Shown: positions 48,548-58,384 of the stretch, one piece after another | Position numbering within the stretch: position 1 is the first letter of the stretch | Layout of the letters: each line of letters opens with the position of its first letter | Assembly (NCBI GenBank): GCA_003524095.1 | Contig: DOEE01000001.1 | Coordinates: forward strand, 1 to 64,000 | Direction of reading: 5' to 3' | DNA: 64,000 nucleotides | Source: Clostridiales bacterium | GTDB lineage: Bacteria; Bacillota; Clostridia; Christensenellales; UBA1242 | Notes under the pieces: model-generated | What the model saw: only the letters and a program-made list of their open reading frames with translations | Told to the model about the DNA's origin: nothing | The model's database searches: none | Made by a program: the position numbers and the translations under genes

Positions 48548-48606
48548 ACTAAAGTATCGTTTGAATACGTAATGTAACATTACATACTAAAGTATCGGTT
48601 GAGTAC
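48548..48606. repeat. Direct repeat pair around a palindrome
   Basis: ACTAAAGTATCGTTTGAATAC at 48548-48568 and its near copy at 48586-48606 (19 of 21 identical), 38 bases apart. Between them is GTAATGTAACATTAC. The second copy runs into the structured element at 48593, so the first may be a truncated copy of that element's start. Confidence 0.7.
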
Positions 48607-48680
48607 TCGAAAAAATTTTTGCTAAGGCTTCGGCTTCGCCTGCAGAAATCGCAAAAATCTTTTTCTGCGTCTTCCCGATA
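48593..48680 (+). repeat. Structured element, copy A
   Basis: Outer stem TATCGG/CCGATA; conserved TTGAGTACTCG and CTGCGTCTTCC in the internal loop; P2 of about 13 bp between 48609-48622 and 48651-48665 (one bulge); apical AGGC/GCCT hairpin. Opposite orientation to copies B and C. Confidence 0.7.
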
Positions 48681-48984
48681 CGGATATTATTGGGAGTTTA
48701 TCTGAAATTGATGAAGTCATTTCAAGCAAAACTGACGTTTATTCAATATATGTAACCACGATATAGTTGTGGGACTTGCAATAACAAATTGATTTGTGAA
48801 TGTAATTAACAAAGCAATATTATATAGGATATATTAGTTTTATTAGTAAAATAAGAAAATTCAAATAATAGTGTTTTGTCTAACAATTTAGCAAGTCAAA
48901 AACGTGTAATAGTGTGTAATTATATTATCATAACTTTTCAAATAAAAAAATTTCAAAAACAAACTCAAAGCCTATTTGGTGGTT

Positions 48985-49064
48985 TGCGGGGAAGACACAG
49001 GGAAAAATTTGAGAACTCTGCGTCAGCACAGTGGGGCAAATTTTTCACGAGTACTCAACCCGCA
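48985..49064 (-). repeat. Structured element, copy B
   Basis: Outer stem TGCGGG/CCCGCA, with conserved TTGAGTACTCG and CTGTGTCTTCC; perfect 10-bp P2 between 49002-49011 and 49037-49046; apical CTGTG/CGCAG stem. Confidence 0.7.
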
Positions 49065-49137
49065 TACATAAGCCAATTTGTTTTTGAAATATTTTTTTAC
49101 ATTTTAAATTTTTATGACAACTAAAAGTATTTGGAAC

Positions 49138-49234
49138 GTGGGCGGAAAGACGCATAAATTAATTTTAAGACCATTTTTTTGCTAGGGAAAAAAACCTGTG
49201 TCGCAAAATTAATTTAGAGTACTAAGACATCCAC
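49138..49234 (-). repeat. Structured element, copy C
   Basis: Diverged copy: outer GTGG/CCAC stem with one mismatch and a wobble, TTAGTACTC and ATGCGTCTTTCC, and a perfect 12-bp P2 between 49155-49166 and 49205-49216. The 968-base gap from 48353 to 49320 holds these elements, the direct repeat and no convincing ORF. Confidence 0.6.
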
Positions 49235-49320
49235 TTTAGAAAGTAATACCAAGTATATATAACATATACAAATATCACTCCTAATACTCACATATAACTT
49301 GTAATTTGCAAATCAAATTT

Positions 49321-50484
49321 TTAAATCATGCGGGTTTCGTTAACGCCTACTGCGAAACCGCATGGACTAGCACATTTGTAGTCTGGGAACGTACACCTAC
49401 TGCCTTTGAGATAAGTTCTTAGTTCTTCGGCACGTGGATGAACTTTGACACGCAAAGCGTTTTCGTATTTTTTGAGTGTCTCACTTGTAATTTGATTAAT
49501 CTCTAGCTGTGCAAATGTACATTTTCTCTCATACATTTTGAGTATGAAATTATCTAGTGTGCCCATTTCGGTTACGTCAAGTAACGTTGCTTGTGGATAG
49601 ATATTCCCCAAAGATTTGATGTCGTCTATCCAAAGTCTAGTCAAATCTTCGTTGTCTCTAATAATAGGTGGAACATAATACTGGTCGGTCAATTTCATTG
49701 TATAGTTTAGGGTACGATGTCTTTGGGCTTGGGCTAGTTCGGCAAAACTCGCTTTGTAAGTAGTACAATACACGTCGCCAAAGTATTCTTCATAATCCTT
49801 GTCGCCAGCAAAAAGACTCAAGTGTCTATTTTTGTCGTTTATACTAAGCATTGGGTCATAGTATCTTGTTTCTTTGAATTTTGTTATCAATTCGCCTAAA
49901 GCAGATGCCACTTTGGTTTCAAAGTCGGACTTGTTTTCTTTGTCAACAAAGTTTTGCATAAAAGCTATTAGGTAGTTAAACTGTCTATATGTGGTGGAAT
50001 AAATCATCGATGTTGGAGTAAACACCGACAAAACATATCTGGCATTTTCTTGCGCCAGTTTTTCTATTCGGCTTGGGGTCAAAAATTGTGGATAATCGTT
50101 GTTATATTTCTTTTGAATACGGGTTTTGAAAATATCTATCCATTTTTGATAAATTGCTTTTTCTTTTTCTGTCATAACCATTTTTGTATATCTTGCGGAC
50201 TTTTCGCTAGTTGTATACTGGTGTTCATTATTTAGAACCATGGCGACTATCTTTGGGACATCGCTTAGATACATCGAAATCGTTTCGTGGTCATAAACAC
50301 TATGGTGTCCATTTGATTTGGTCATCATTACACGCTTGGCAGTTTTTGATTTGTCTTCGCTTATCAGATCGTCAAAGGTTGATGCCATATAACACACCCC
50401 TGCCGACTTCCCGCTAAAATCGTCGAATTCTGATTTGTCTGCGTTGTAACCTATACATGTTGTTGCAATAACTTTTAAATCCAT
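49321..50484 (-). CDS. ThyX-like flavin-dependent thymidylate synthase with duplicated domain
   Basis: Converts dUMP to dTMP with FAD in canonical members of about 220-250 residues. This has 387. The first half retains YTTSEKSARY (90-99), like the substrate-binding S..SARY portion, with EHQ where RHR is expected. The second half has QRHRT with R255-H256-R257 and a YYVPP segment, but lacks the Ser. Each half therefore looks like a ThyX module with complementary motif pieces. Fourteen bases separate it from the thymidylate kinase gene. No thyA is seen here. Confidence 0.8.
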   Translation of the reverse strand: MDLKVIATTCIGYNADKSEFDDFSGKSAGVCYMASTFDDLISEDKSKTAKRVMMTKSNGHHSVYDHETISMYLSDVPKIVAMVLNNEHQYTTSEKSARYTKMVMTEKEKAIYQKWIDIFKTRIQKKYNNDYPQFLTPSRIEKLAQENARYVLSVFTPTSMIYSTTYRQFNYLIAFMQNFVDKENKSDFETKVASALGELITKFKETRYYDPMLSINDKNRHLSLFAGDKDYEEYFGDVYCTTYKASFAELAQAQRHRTLNYTMKLTDQYYVPPIIRDNEDLTRLWIDDIKSLGNIYPQATLLDVTEMGTLDNFILKMYERKCTFAQLEINQITSETLKKYENALRVKVHPRAEELRTYLKGSRCTFPDYKCASPCGFAVGVNETRMI

Positions 50485-50497
50485 ACTCTACCCTTTT

Positions 50498-51187
50498 TTA
50501 GTTGTTATTTTCATAATTATTTATATCTTGTTTAACAGAATTATACACATCATTTGCTATGTCTTCGATGCTACGAAGATTTCCATTTTCCACACAGGAA
50601 ATTCGTGTCCAGCCATATTTTTGACACATATACTTTCCCGAATTATATGCGTGAAGCAAATGTTCGGGATTTTGTTCGTGAATATCTTTTTGAGTATTGG
50701 CCTTTAGTCCCGCCCTTTCGTGTGCAAGTCTCATACTAACTTCAACCGGAACATCTAGAAATATAACCTTGTTTGGACGTGGGAGTTTAAGTGTGTCATA
50801 CTCCAAATTTTCTAGCCAGTCGCAGTATTTGTCTACTTGGGACAAATCTCTTATCTTTCCCGCTTGATGAAGCATATTTGATGTTACATATCTATCAAAA
50901 ACGATTATACCACCCGCATCATAAAACTTCTTTAGGTCTTTTTGATAAGTGCAGAGTCTATCAGTTGCAAATAGCACTCCCGCCTGATATGCATCCAAGG
51001 AGTTATCGTCATTTCCAAACTCGCCCCCTAAGTACATTTTGACAGGCTCACTACTAGGACTTGAGTAGTTTGGAAAACTCTGTCTTAGCACCCTATGATT
51101 ATCACTTTTTAGTCTTTCGATTAGTCTTTCGGTCTGAGTTTGTTTTCCGCAACCGTCCGTTCCTTCAATTACAATTATATAGCCCAT
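50498..51187 (-). CDS. tmk: Thymidylate kinase
   Basis: dTMP to dTDP with ATP. 229 residues. P-loop EGTDGCGKQTQ, DRY in IIVFDRYVTSN, and PNKVIFLDVPVEVS with LID-like arginines. Upstream of the ThyX-like gene in the same minus-strand unit. Confidence 0.92.
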   Translation of the reverse strand: MGYIIVIEGTDGCGKQTQTERLIERLKSDNHRVLRQSFPNYSSPSSEPVKMYLGGEFGNDDNSLDAYQAGVLFATDRLCTYQKDLKKFYDAGGIIVFDRYVTSNMLHQAGKIRDLSQVDKYCDWLENLEYDTLKLPRPNKVIFLDVPVEVSMRLAHERAGLKANTQKDIHEQNPEHLLHAYNSGKYMCQKYGWTRISCVENGNLRSIEDIANDVYNSVKQDINNYENNN

Positions 51188-51259
51188 TACGAATCTCCTA
51201 ATATTTTGATTAGTATATCACAACTATGATTTTAATCAAAGCAAAACCCTACAAAAAAA

Positions 51260-51289
51260 TGAAGTGAACGACACATCTGGTTCACTTCA
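51260..51289. terminator. Terminator after the Ca-type P-type ATPase
   Basis: TGAAGTGAAC/GTTCACTTCA, a 10-bp perfect stem, with seven T on the minus strand and an A run on the plus strand. Confidence 0.85.
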
Positions 51290-51296
51290 AAAAATT

Positions 51297-54029
51297 TTAA
51301 TTTTGACTATCTACTTCGTTTTGTTCTTCTATAACAAAATTCTGTATCTTCTTTTGTTTGTTTCTCTTGATTAAGTATTCGATGAATTTTTGGAGTTCAA
51401 CAAGCGGAATTATCGCAAAAGCACAGCCGATTGAAATAAACAGTTCGCCAACACTTAGCATTGTTGTTCCAAAGAAAGTTTGAACCGCTGGGATAAATGT
51501 TAAAGCAGTTAGTCCAGCACCCACAACAAATGCGAGATTTAACATTCTATTTTTGAATGGATTGGAAGTAAACAATGAATGTGTTTGAGACCTACTATTA
51601 TAACTATGAAATAATTGTATCAAACAAAGTGTAACAAATGCCATAGTCATAGCAACTTTGTGATTAACAATTCCGTCACTCAAAACATATCCTCCGATAC
51701 TGAACGATAGCATTGTAAGTGCGGTTTGAATAATACCTTGAACTAAAATATTTTTTCCCGTATGACCTGCAAATAATGATGATTTTGCTTTTCGTGGTGG
51801 CTGGTTCATTATATCTTTTTCAACACGTTCACAGCCAAGTGCAAGTGCTGGGAAGGAGTCGGTTACCAAATTTACCCAAAGTATCATAACCGCACTCAAA
51901 AATTCTACTTTCAAAAATATTGTTGTAATAAACAAACACAAAACTTCGGCTATATTTGCACTCAACAAATATTGAACCGCTTTTTTGATATTAGAATAAA
52001 CTTTTCTACCTTCTTCAACCGCCGCAATAATGGTTGCAAAGTTGTCGTCGGCAAGAACTATATCCGCAGCGCCCTTGCTAACATCAGTACCCGTTATCCC
52101 CATGCCAATTCCAATATCTGCAGTCTTAATTGATGGTGCATCGTTTACACCATCACCTGTCATCGCAACAATTATATTAAATGTCTTGTACGCATTGACA
52201 ATTCTAACTTTGTTTTCGGGACTAACTCTCGCAAAAACCTTGTATTTTTTTAAGTCTCTTAGGAATTCTTCGTCGGTGAGTTTATCTAGTTCGGCACCGG
52301 TTATAGCCTTGTCACCTTTTCTATAGATTCCAATTTGAGTTGCAATTGCAACCGCAGTATCCAAGTGGTCACCAGTAATCATAATGGCTGTCATGCCTGC
52401 TTTTCTACAAGTGGCAACCGCACCTTCTACTTCCTTTCGTGGTGGGTCTATCATTCCAACAAGCCCTACAAAGATTAAATCTTCTTCGAGTTTGTCGTGG
52501 TCATTTAGATGTGTTGATTTGTATGCCAAGCCTAACACTCTTAGTGCGTTTGAACCCATTTCCTTGTTGGCTTTCTTGAGTTCTAACTTGTCTTCTTCGG
52601 TTATATTCCTAACCTTATCTAAAACCAAAATTTTTGTACATCGTTGCAAAAGCATATCAAAAGCACCTTTGGTGTAAGATACCTTTTCGTCATCTTTGTT
52701 TAGATGCACAGTGGTCATTAGTTTTCGTTTGCTATCAAAAGGAATTTCGTCAATTCTTTCGTCATAACTTTTGAGTTCTTTGACATTAATGCCAATTTTT
52801 TTAGCGTATGCTACAAGTGCGGTTTCTGTTGGGTCACCAACAAGTTCTTCGTCCATTTTTTCTTCGGTATCATTACAAAGAACCATGCCCTGAATTAGCA
52901 TATTTACACTATTATCTAGTACTTTTTCTTCCTTGTAGAATAGTCCCATAGATGGGGTATAAAATTCCTTAACTGTCATTTTGTTAAGAGTAAGTGTTCC
53001 GGTTTTATCCGAACAAATAACTTCACAACACCCCAAAGTTTCAACTGCTGGCAAATTTTTGACAATTGCTTTTCTTTCACTCATACGTTTAACACCAATA
53101 GCAAGCACTATTGTCACGACTGCAGGAAGTCCTTCTGGAATAGCCGCCACCGCTATTGCAACTGCCGTCATAAATGAACCAATAATCGAATCAATAAGGT
53201 TTTTGCTTGTACTTAGCGAATTAATTATTCCCGCTATAAATATAACTACAGCAATTCCTAACACAATTATAGAGAGTAATTTGGCAGTCTTGGCAAGTTG
53301 CTTTTGAAGTGGGGTATCGCTCTTTTCTTGAGTGTTTAGCATTCCTGCAATTTTTCCAACTTCGGTCTTCATGCCAGTGTCCACGACAACACCCATTCCC
53401 CTGCCATAAGTTACAACACCTGTGCTATATGCCATATTTTTTCTATCACCCAAAGGTGTTGCATCGTCTAATAATACTGAACAATCTTTTTCGCTAGGAA
53501 CACTTTCTCCGGTCAAGGTTGACTCTTGGATTTTGAGTGATTTTGTTAGAGTTAGTCTTAGGTCGGCTGGCACTACGTCGCCTGCTTCCAAAATAACTAT
53601 ATCGCCTATAACTATATCTTCACATTTTATTTTTGTAATTTCGCCATTTCTCAAAACTTTGGCATTGGGTTTGTTCATTTTGGTCAGTTCTTTCATCGCT
53701 TGGTCGGCTTTGCTTTCCTGAACAGTTCCGATTACCGCATTGACAATTACTATCAAAAGAATTATTCCGCTATCAATAAGTTCGGTGTAGTTCTTTTCTA
53801 TAATAGCAATAATCGCCGAAATAAGTGCAGCAAATAACAAAACTATTATCATCAAGTCTTTCATCTGAGCAAAAAATCTTTGAAGCCACGATTTCGATTT
53901 TCCCTCTTCCAAAGCATTTTTTCCATATCTTGAAAGTCTCGCTTCGGCTTCTTCTTGACTAAGACCTTTTTCGCTAGAATTTAATTTTTGATATGTCTCT
54001 TCTATAGACAAATTATGATATTCTTTCAT
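51297..54029 (-). CDS. Calcium-type P-type ATPase
   Basis: Type IIA/IIB cation pump exporting Ca. 910 residues with the full plan: cation-ATPase N-terminal domain, TGES in TLTGESVP, PEGLP in the membrane helix (AAIPEGLPAVV), DKTGTLT phosphorylation site, MTGDGVNDAP, and six C-terminal helices. Alone, with its own terminator. Confidence 0.95.
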   Translation of the reverse strand: MKEYHNLSIEETYQKLNSSEKGLSQEEAEARLSRYGKNALEEGKSKSWLQRFFAQMKDLMIIVLLFAALISAIIAIIEKNYTELIDSGIILLIVIVNAVIGTVQESKADQAMKELTKMNKPNAKVLRNGEITKIKCEDIVIGDIVILEAGDVVPADLRLTLTKSLKIQESTLTGESVPSEKDCSVLLDDATPLGDRKNMAYSTGVVTYGRGMGVVVDTGMKTEVGKIAGMLNTQEKSDTPLQKQLAKTAKLLSIIVLGIAVVIFIAGIINSLSTSKNLIDSIIGSFMTAVAIAVAAIPEGLPAVVTIVLAIGVKRMSERKAIVKNLPAVETLGCCEVICSDKTGTLTLNKMTVKEFYTPSMGLFYKEEKVLDNSVNMLIQGMVLCNDTEEKMDEELVGDPTETALVAYAKKIGINVKELKSYDERIDEIPFDSKRKLMTTVHLNKDDEKVSYTKGAFDMLLQRCTKILVLDKVRNITEEDKLELKKANKEMGSNALRVLGLAYKSTHLNDHDKLEEDLIFVGLVGMIDPPRKEVEGAVATCRKAGMTAIMITGDHLDTAVAIATQIGIYRKGDKAITGAELDKLTDEEFLRDLKKYKVFARVSPENKVRIVNAYKTFNIIVAMTGDGVNDAPSIKTADIGIGMGITGTDVSKGAADIVLADDNFATIIAAVEEGRKVYSNIKKAVQYLLSANIAEVLCLFITTIFLKVEFLSAVMILWVNLVTDSFPALALGCERVEKDIMNQPPRKAKSSLFAGHTGKNILVQGIIQTALTMLSFSIGGYVLSDGIVNHKVAMTMAFVTLCLIQLFHSYNSRSQTHSLFTSNPFKNRMLNLAFVVGAGLTALTFIPAVQTFFGTTMLSVGELFISIGCAFAIIPLVELQKFIEYLIKRNKQKKIQNFVIEEQNEVDSQN

Positions 54030-54283
54030 TTAAACTCCATGGTTAAAATTTCTACTTTTTCATTTTATCAAAAAAAAATACATTTGTGAAATAAATCAAA
54101 GTATGTTTATGTGTACATTTATAAATTTGATAACTACAATTTTCTATTGACAGCATAGTATTTTTTTCACCATTTTAATCGTTTATGCCAAAAAAATTAT
54201 GGTTATATTCTTTCATGTACATTTTTAAATATTCAACACCAAAATTATATGACAAATTTTAATTTTTTTGTTAAAATAAAAGT

Positions 54284-54967
54284 ATGAAAATATCTGGATT
54301 TCAAAAATTATCTTTGGTAGATTATGACGGACATATAACTGCTACAATTTTTGTTAGTGGTTGTAATTTTGCATGCCCTTTTTGTCACAATGCAGGGTTG
54401 GTCAAAAATCTTGAACCCGAAATAGATAGTGAAGACGTGCTTAGTTATTTGAAAAAAAGGTTTGGACTTATTGACGGGGTTTGTATAAGTGGTGGAGAGC
54501 CTACTTTGTATAACGATTTGCCCGACTTTATCAAAACTATAAAAAATATAGGGTACTCAATCAAACTTGATACAAATGGAACAAATCCTGAAATGATTAA
54601 ATTTCTGGTTGAAAACGAACTTATTGATTATATCGCTATGGATATCAAAAACTCCCTACTCGATTACGCCAAAACAATTGGCAAAGATTATGATATGAGT
54701 AGAATTTCTGAGAGTATCAAGTATATAATGAACTGCGGGATTGATTATGAATTTAGAACCACACTTGTAAATGAACTGCACTCTTTTGATGACATCAAAC
54801 AAATAGCAAAATTAATATGTGGTGCAAAAAAATATTGTTTGCAAAAATTCATCGACTCGGGAAATTGTTTGTCTAGTGGACTAACGGAAGTTCCAAAGTC
54901 AAAAGCAATAGAATATCAAGAGTATCTCAAGAAATACATTCCTAATACTCTACTTAGAGGTTACTAA
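54284..54967 (+). CDS. nrdG: Anaerobic ribonucleotide reductase activating protein
   Basis: Radical SAM enzyme that makes the glycyl radical on NrdD. 227 residues. CX3CX2C is at Cys 27, 31 and 34 (GCNFACPFC), followed by ISGGEPTL and DTNG. It is separated from nrdD by about 970 bases and opposite in strand, unlike the usual operon. Confidence 0.93.
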   Translation: MKISGFQKLSLVDYDGHITATIFVSGCNFACPFCHNAGLVKNLEPEIDSEDVLSYLKKRFGLIDGVCISGGEPTLYNDLPDFIKTIKNIGYSIKLDTNGTNPEMIKFLVENELIDYIAMDIKNSLLDYAKTIGKDYDMSRISESIKYIMNCGIDYEFRTTLVNELHSFDDIKQIAKLICGAKKYCLQKFIDSGNCLSSGLTEVPKSKAIEYQEYLKKYIPNTLLRGY

Positions 54968-54970
54968 CAA

Positions 54971-55022
54971 AAAAAACATTATGCGTCTTAACAAAAATTG
55001 TTAGAATACATAATGTTTTTTC
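54971..55022. terminator. Bidirectional terminator between nrdG and trxB-like
   Basis: Stem AAAACATTATG with CATAATGTTTT, inner stem TTAACA/TGTTAG; A and T runs on either side. Confidence 0.75.
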
Positions 55023-55023
55023 T

Positions 55024-55932
55024 TTATTTAATTGAATGCAAATAATTACATGCCTGTGTTGCAGAAATTGCCCCATCGCACATTGCTGTTGTTACTTGTC
55101 TAACCGACTTCTTTCGAGTGTCGCCCGCCACAAACAATCCTTCGGTTTTGGTCTTTGTGGTCTCATCTGAGTCGAAATATCCAAATTCGTCCAAATCCGC
55201 CAAGTTTTCAAATTTTTTGTTATCTGGAATTTGACCAATTGCAACAAACAAAGGAGTTTTACTTATTTCAAACTGAGTTTTGTCAGACTTTTCAAACACT
55301 ATTGAATTAAGTTCGCTATCGCCTTTGAGTTCAACAGTTTTTGAGTTTCTAATTATATTTATATTTGGTTTGTTTTCAACCAAATCAACAAGTGCTTGGT
55401 CACCAAAAAACTTATCAAACATAATAACCAAATTAACCTTGGAACATATGTCACTTAGCAACAAAGCATATTGCAAAGCAGTGTTCCCGTCGCCCACTAG
55501 AGTAACTTCTTTGTCTTTGTAAAATGGACCATCGCAAATTGCACAATAATAAACTCCATGGCCTATTAATTTGTCCTCGTTTGGCAATTTGAGTTTTCGG
55601 TGCTTGACTCCATTTGCGATTATAACCGAATATCCTTGATACTGACCAAACTCTCCAGTAAGAGTAAATACTCTGTCTTGTTTTTCGATTTTGGATATAT
55701 TATCAAACTCAAATTCTACACCAAGTTCGCTTATTTGGTCAAACAACTCTTCACTTAGTTTCTCGCCCGAAACTTGTTTTTTGGTTGGATAATTTTCAAC
55801 TTTGGGAGATTGTGCTATTTGACCACCTATGCTTGAATTTTCGATAAGCAAAGTCTTTTTGTTGTTTCGCAAAGCATACAGGCAGGCTGTCATGCCCGCC
55901 ATTCCGCCACCTATTACTATTATGTCGTACAT
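55024..55932 (-). CDS. Thioredoxin reductase-like flavoprotein
   Basis: 302 residues from the ATG at 55932 after AAAGGA; a TTG upstream is less likely. FAD motif GGGMAG, redox-active CAIC at 130-133, NAD(P) segment GDGNTALQ, and GLFVAGDT. Starts one base after the nrdD-redoxin fusion, so it probably reduces the fused redoxin. Confidence 0.92.
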   Translation of the reverse strand: MYDIIVIGGGMAGMTACLYALRNNKKTLLIENSSIGGQIAQSPKVENYPTKKQVSGEKLSEELFDQISELGVEFEFDNISKIEKQDRVFTLTGEFGQYQGYSVIIANGVKHRKLKLPNEDKLIGHGVYYCAICDGPFYKDKEVTLVGDGNTALQYALLLSDICSKVNLVIMFDKFFGDQALVDLVENKPNINIIRNSKTVELKGDSELNSIVFEKSDKTQFEISKTPLFVAIGQIPDNKKFENLADLDEFGYFDSDETTKTKTEGLFVAGDTRKKSVRQVTTAMCDGAISATQACNYLHSIK

Positions 55933-55933
55933 T

Positions 55934-58300
55934 TTATTTCCTTTCTTCAATATAACGTCTTATTTCACTGGCGTTATCATAAACTTGAACACCGTCTTTG
56001 GTTGGAACAAGTAGAGTTGGTGCTTTGGTTACCCCACATGCTTTTGTAAACTCTGCATTGTCTTCGGCATCAACAACGTCATATTTGATTTTAGCTTTGT
56101 CAAGTAGCATTTTTGCCATTTTGCAATTTGGACAAGTTTTTGTAGAGAACAAAGTAATATTTTCTAATTTTTGTTCATTACAATCTTTGCATTCACAAGC
56201 CTCACCACTTAGTTTTGTTTTGAGTTTGCTATTTGCAATATCATAAGTTTTTCTTTCTTTGAATTCTTCGGACTTTCCGTCGTTCCAGTTTTGAACTGGT
56301 CTATAATATCCAGTTATTCTCGAATATACTTCGGCTGGAGCACCACATTCTGGGCAATTGAAATGTTCACCTGACAAATAACCATGTGTCTTGCACACTG
56401 AATATGTTGGAGAAATTGTGTAGTATGGAAGTTTGTAGTTTTCGGCAATTTTTCTAACCAAATTCATAGTAACCTTCCAGTCTTCCAATTTTTCACCCAA
56501 GAAAGCATGGAATACTGTACCTGATGTATACAAAGTTTGAAGTTCGTCTTGAATATCCAATGCTTCAAAAATATCTGATGTAAAGCCTACTGGCAAATGC
56601 GAACTATTTGTGTAGTATGGAACATTGTTATCTTTGCTAGCAGTAATGATGTCTGGATATCTTTCTCTATCGTGTTTTGCAAGTCTATATGAAGTACTTT
56701 CGGCTGGAGTTGCTTCCAAGTTATATAAGTCTCCATACTTTTCTTGATAATCACTTAGTCTATCTCTCATATGATTAAGAACTTTTTTAGTAAACTCTTG
56801 AGCTGACTTATGAGTCAAATCTTCGCCAATCCAAATCGCATTTAGACATGCTTCGTTCATTCCAACAAGTCCAATTGTTGAGAAGTGATTGTTAAATGTT
56901 CCCAAATATCTCTTTGTATAAGGATATAGACCATATTCCAAAAGTTTGGTTATAATTTCTCTCTTGGTTTTGAGTGACCTTGCTGAAATATCCATCATCT
57001 TATCTAGTCTATCAAAGAACTCGTCTTCGGTCTTAGATAAATATGCTATTCTTGGCATATTAATTGTAACAACGCCAACACTGCCCGTGCTTTCGCCCGA
57101 ACCAAAGAAACCACCCGATTTTTTTCTTAGTTCTCTTAGGTCTAGTCTTAGTCTACAGCACATACTTCTTACATCGCTAGGTTCCATATCTGAGTTGATG
57201 TAATTTGAAAAATATGGTGTGCCATACTTGGTTGTCATTTCAAATAATAATTTGTTATTTTCGGTCTCTGACCAATCAAAATCACGAGTTATTGAGTAAG
57301 TAGGAATTGGATACTGGAATCCTCTGCCATTAGCATCGCCCTCAATCATAATTTCAATAAATGCTTTGTTAACCATTGCCATTTCTTTTTGACAATCTTT
57401 GTACTTAAAGTTTTGTTCTTTGCCACCAACAATTGCATTGAGTTCAGCCAAGTCATTTGGAACAACCCAGTCAAGAGTTATGTTTGTAAATGGCGCTTGA
57501 GTTCCCCATCTTGATGGAGTATTAACACCATAAATAAAACTCTGAATACATTGTTTAACTTCTTTATAACTCAAATTGTCTATCTTGACAAAAGGCGCAA
57601 GATAAGTATCAAAAGACGAAAATGCTTGAGCACCCGCCCATTCATTTTGCATTATGCCCAAAAAATTAACCATTTGGTTGCAAAGAGTAGACAAGTGTCC
57701 TGCTGGCTTTGATGTAATCTTTCCAGGAACTCCGCCAAGACCTTCCATAATAAGTTGTTTCAAACTCCAACCTGCACAGTATCCAGTAAGCATACTCAAA
57801 TCGTGGATATGAATATCTGCATTTTTGTGTGCCTGTTCGATTTCTTTGTCATATACTTCGCTTAGCCAATAGTTAGCAGTGATTGCGCCTGAGTTGCTAA
57901 GAATTAATCCACCAACAGAATATGTCACTGTTGAATTTTCCTTAACTCTCCAATCGGCAAAGTTAAGATACTTGTCAACTGTTTGTTTGTAGTCCATCAT
58001 TGTATTTTGAATATTTCTAACTTTCTCATGGTCGCGTCTATATAATATATAAGCTTTGGCAACATTTTCATAGCCATTGGTCATAAGAACCCTTTCAACT
58101 ATGTCTTGAATGTCTTCTACACTAGGAATTTTGTCTTCAAATTGTTCCATAAGATTAAGTTCGGTTATTTTTGCCATTTTCTTGCAGTCTTTGATTTCGC
58201 CATCTCCTAGCGATATCATAGCCTTGGCTATAGCATTCTCAACCTTGCCAATATCATAATCAACTAATCTTCCGTCTCTTTTTCTAACTTTGGTAATCAT
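55934..58300 (-). CDS. nrdD: Anaerobic ribonucleoside-triphosphate reductase fused to a glutaredoxin-like domain
   Basis: Glycyl-radical class III ribonucleotide reductase. 788 residues: ATP-cone (about 1-95), the catalytic body, Zn ligands around C636, C649 and C652, radical Gly G664 in RITGYYRPVQNWN, then a short linker with CECKDC and a glutaredoxin-like domain (about 710-788) with redox pair CPNC (C723, C726). The fusion suggests reduction by a redoxin and the adjacent TrxB-like protein instead of formate. Controlled by NrdR, given two boxes upstream. Confidence 0.95.
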   Translation of the reverse strand: MITKVRKRDGRLVDYDIGKVENAIAKAMISLGDGEIKDCKKMAKITELNLMEQFEDKIPSVEDIQDIVERVLMTNGYENVAKAYILYRRDHEKVRNIQNTMMDYKQTVDKYLNFADWRVKENSTVTYSVGGLILSNSGAITANYWLSEVYDKEIEQAHKNADIHIHDLSMLTGYCAGWSLKQLIMEGLGGVPGKITSKPAGHLSTLCNQMVNFLGIMQNEWAGAQAFSSFDTYLAPFVKIDNLSYKEVKQCIQSFIYGVNTPSRWGTQAPFTNITLDWVVPNDLAELNAIVGGKEQNFKYKDCQKEMAMVNKAFIEIMIEGDANGRGFQYPIPTYSITRDFDWSETENNKLLFEMTTKYGTPYFSNYINSDMEPSDVRSMCCRLRLDLRELRKKSGGFFGSGESTGSVGVVTINMPRIAYLSKTEDEFFDRLDKMMDISARSLKTKREIITKLLEYGLYPYTKRYLGTFNNHFSTIGLVGMNEACLNAIWIGEDLTHKSAQEFTKKVLNHMRDRLSDYQEKYGDLYNLEATPAESTSYRLAKHDRERYPDIITASKDNNVPYYTNSSHLPVGFTSDIFEALDIQDELQTLYTSGTVFHAFLGEKLEDWKVTMNLVRKIAENYKLPYYTISPTYSVCKTHGYLSGEHFNCPECGAPAEVYSRITGYYRPVQNWNDGKSEEFKERKTYDIANSKLKTKLSGEACECKDCNEQKLENITLFSTKTCPNCKMAKMLLDKAKIKYDVVDAEDNAEFTKACGVTKAPTLLVPTKDGVQVYDNASEIRRYIEERK

Positions 58301-58352
58301 ATTGTTCTCCTTAAATAAGTTATATTTTGTTAGTTACACAAATTGTTGTCAA

Positions 58353-58368
58353 AACGTATATATTGTGT
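58353..58368. promoter_or_regulatory. NrdR box 1
   Basis: AACGTATATATTGTGT matches the ACACWATATATWGTGT pattern except in the first part. 32 bp from the second box and upstream of nrdD. Confidence 0.75.
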
Positions 58369-58384
58369 TTCTGCATTTAGGTTA

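Noticed and set aside
48876..49124. Plus-strand 82-codon frame
   Set aside because: Runs through structured element B and has no ribosome binding site or protein-like pattern.
48548..49234. CRISPR array
   Set aside because: Repeats are few, in mixed orientation and of unequal spacing, with no spacers or cas genes.
29296..49320. Integrative conjugative element borders
   Set aside because: No integrase, relaxase, tRNA or matching direct repeats at both sides were found.
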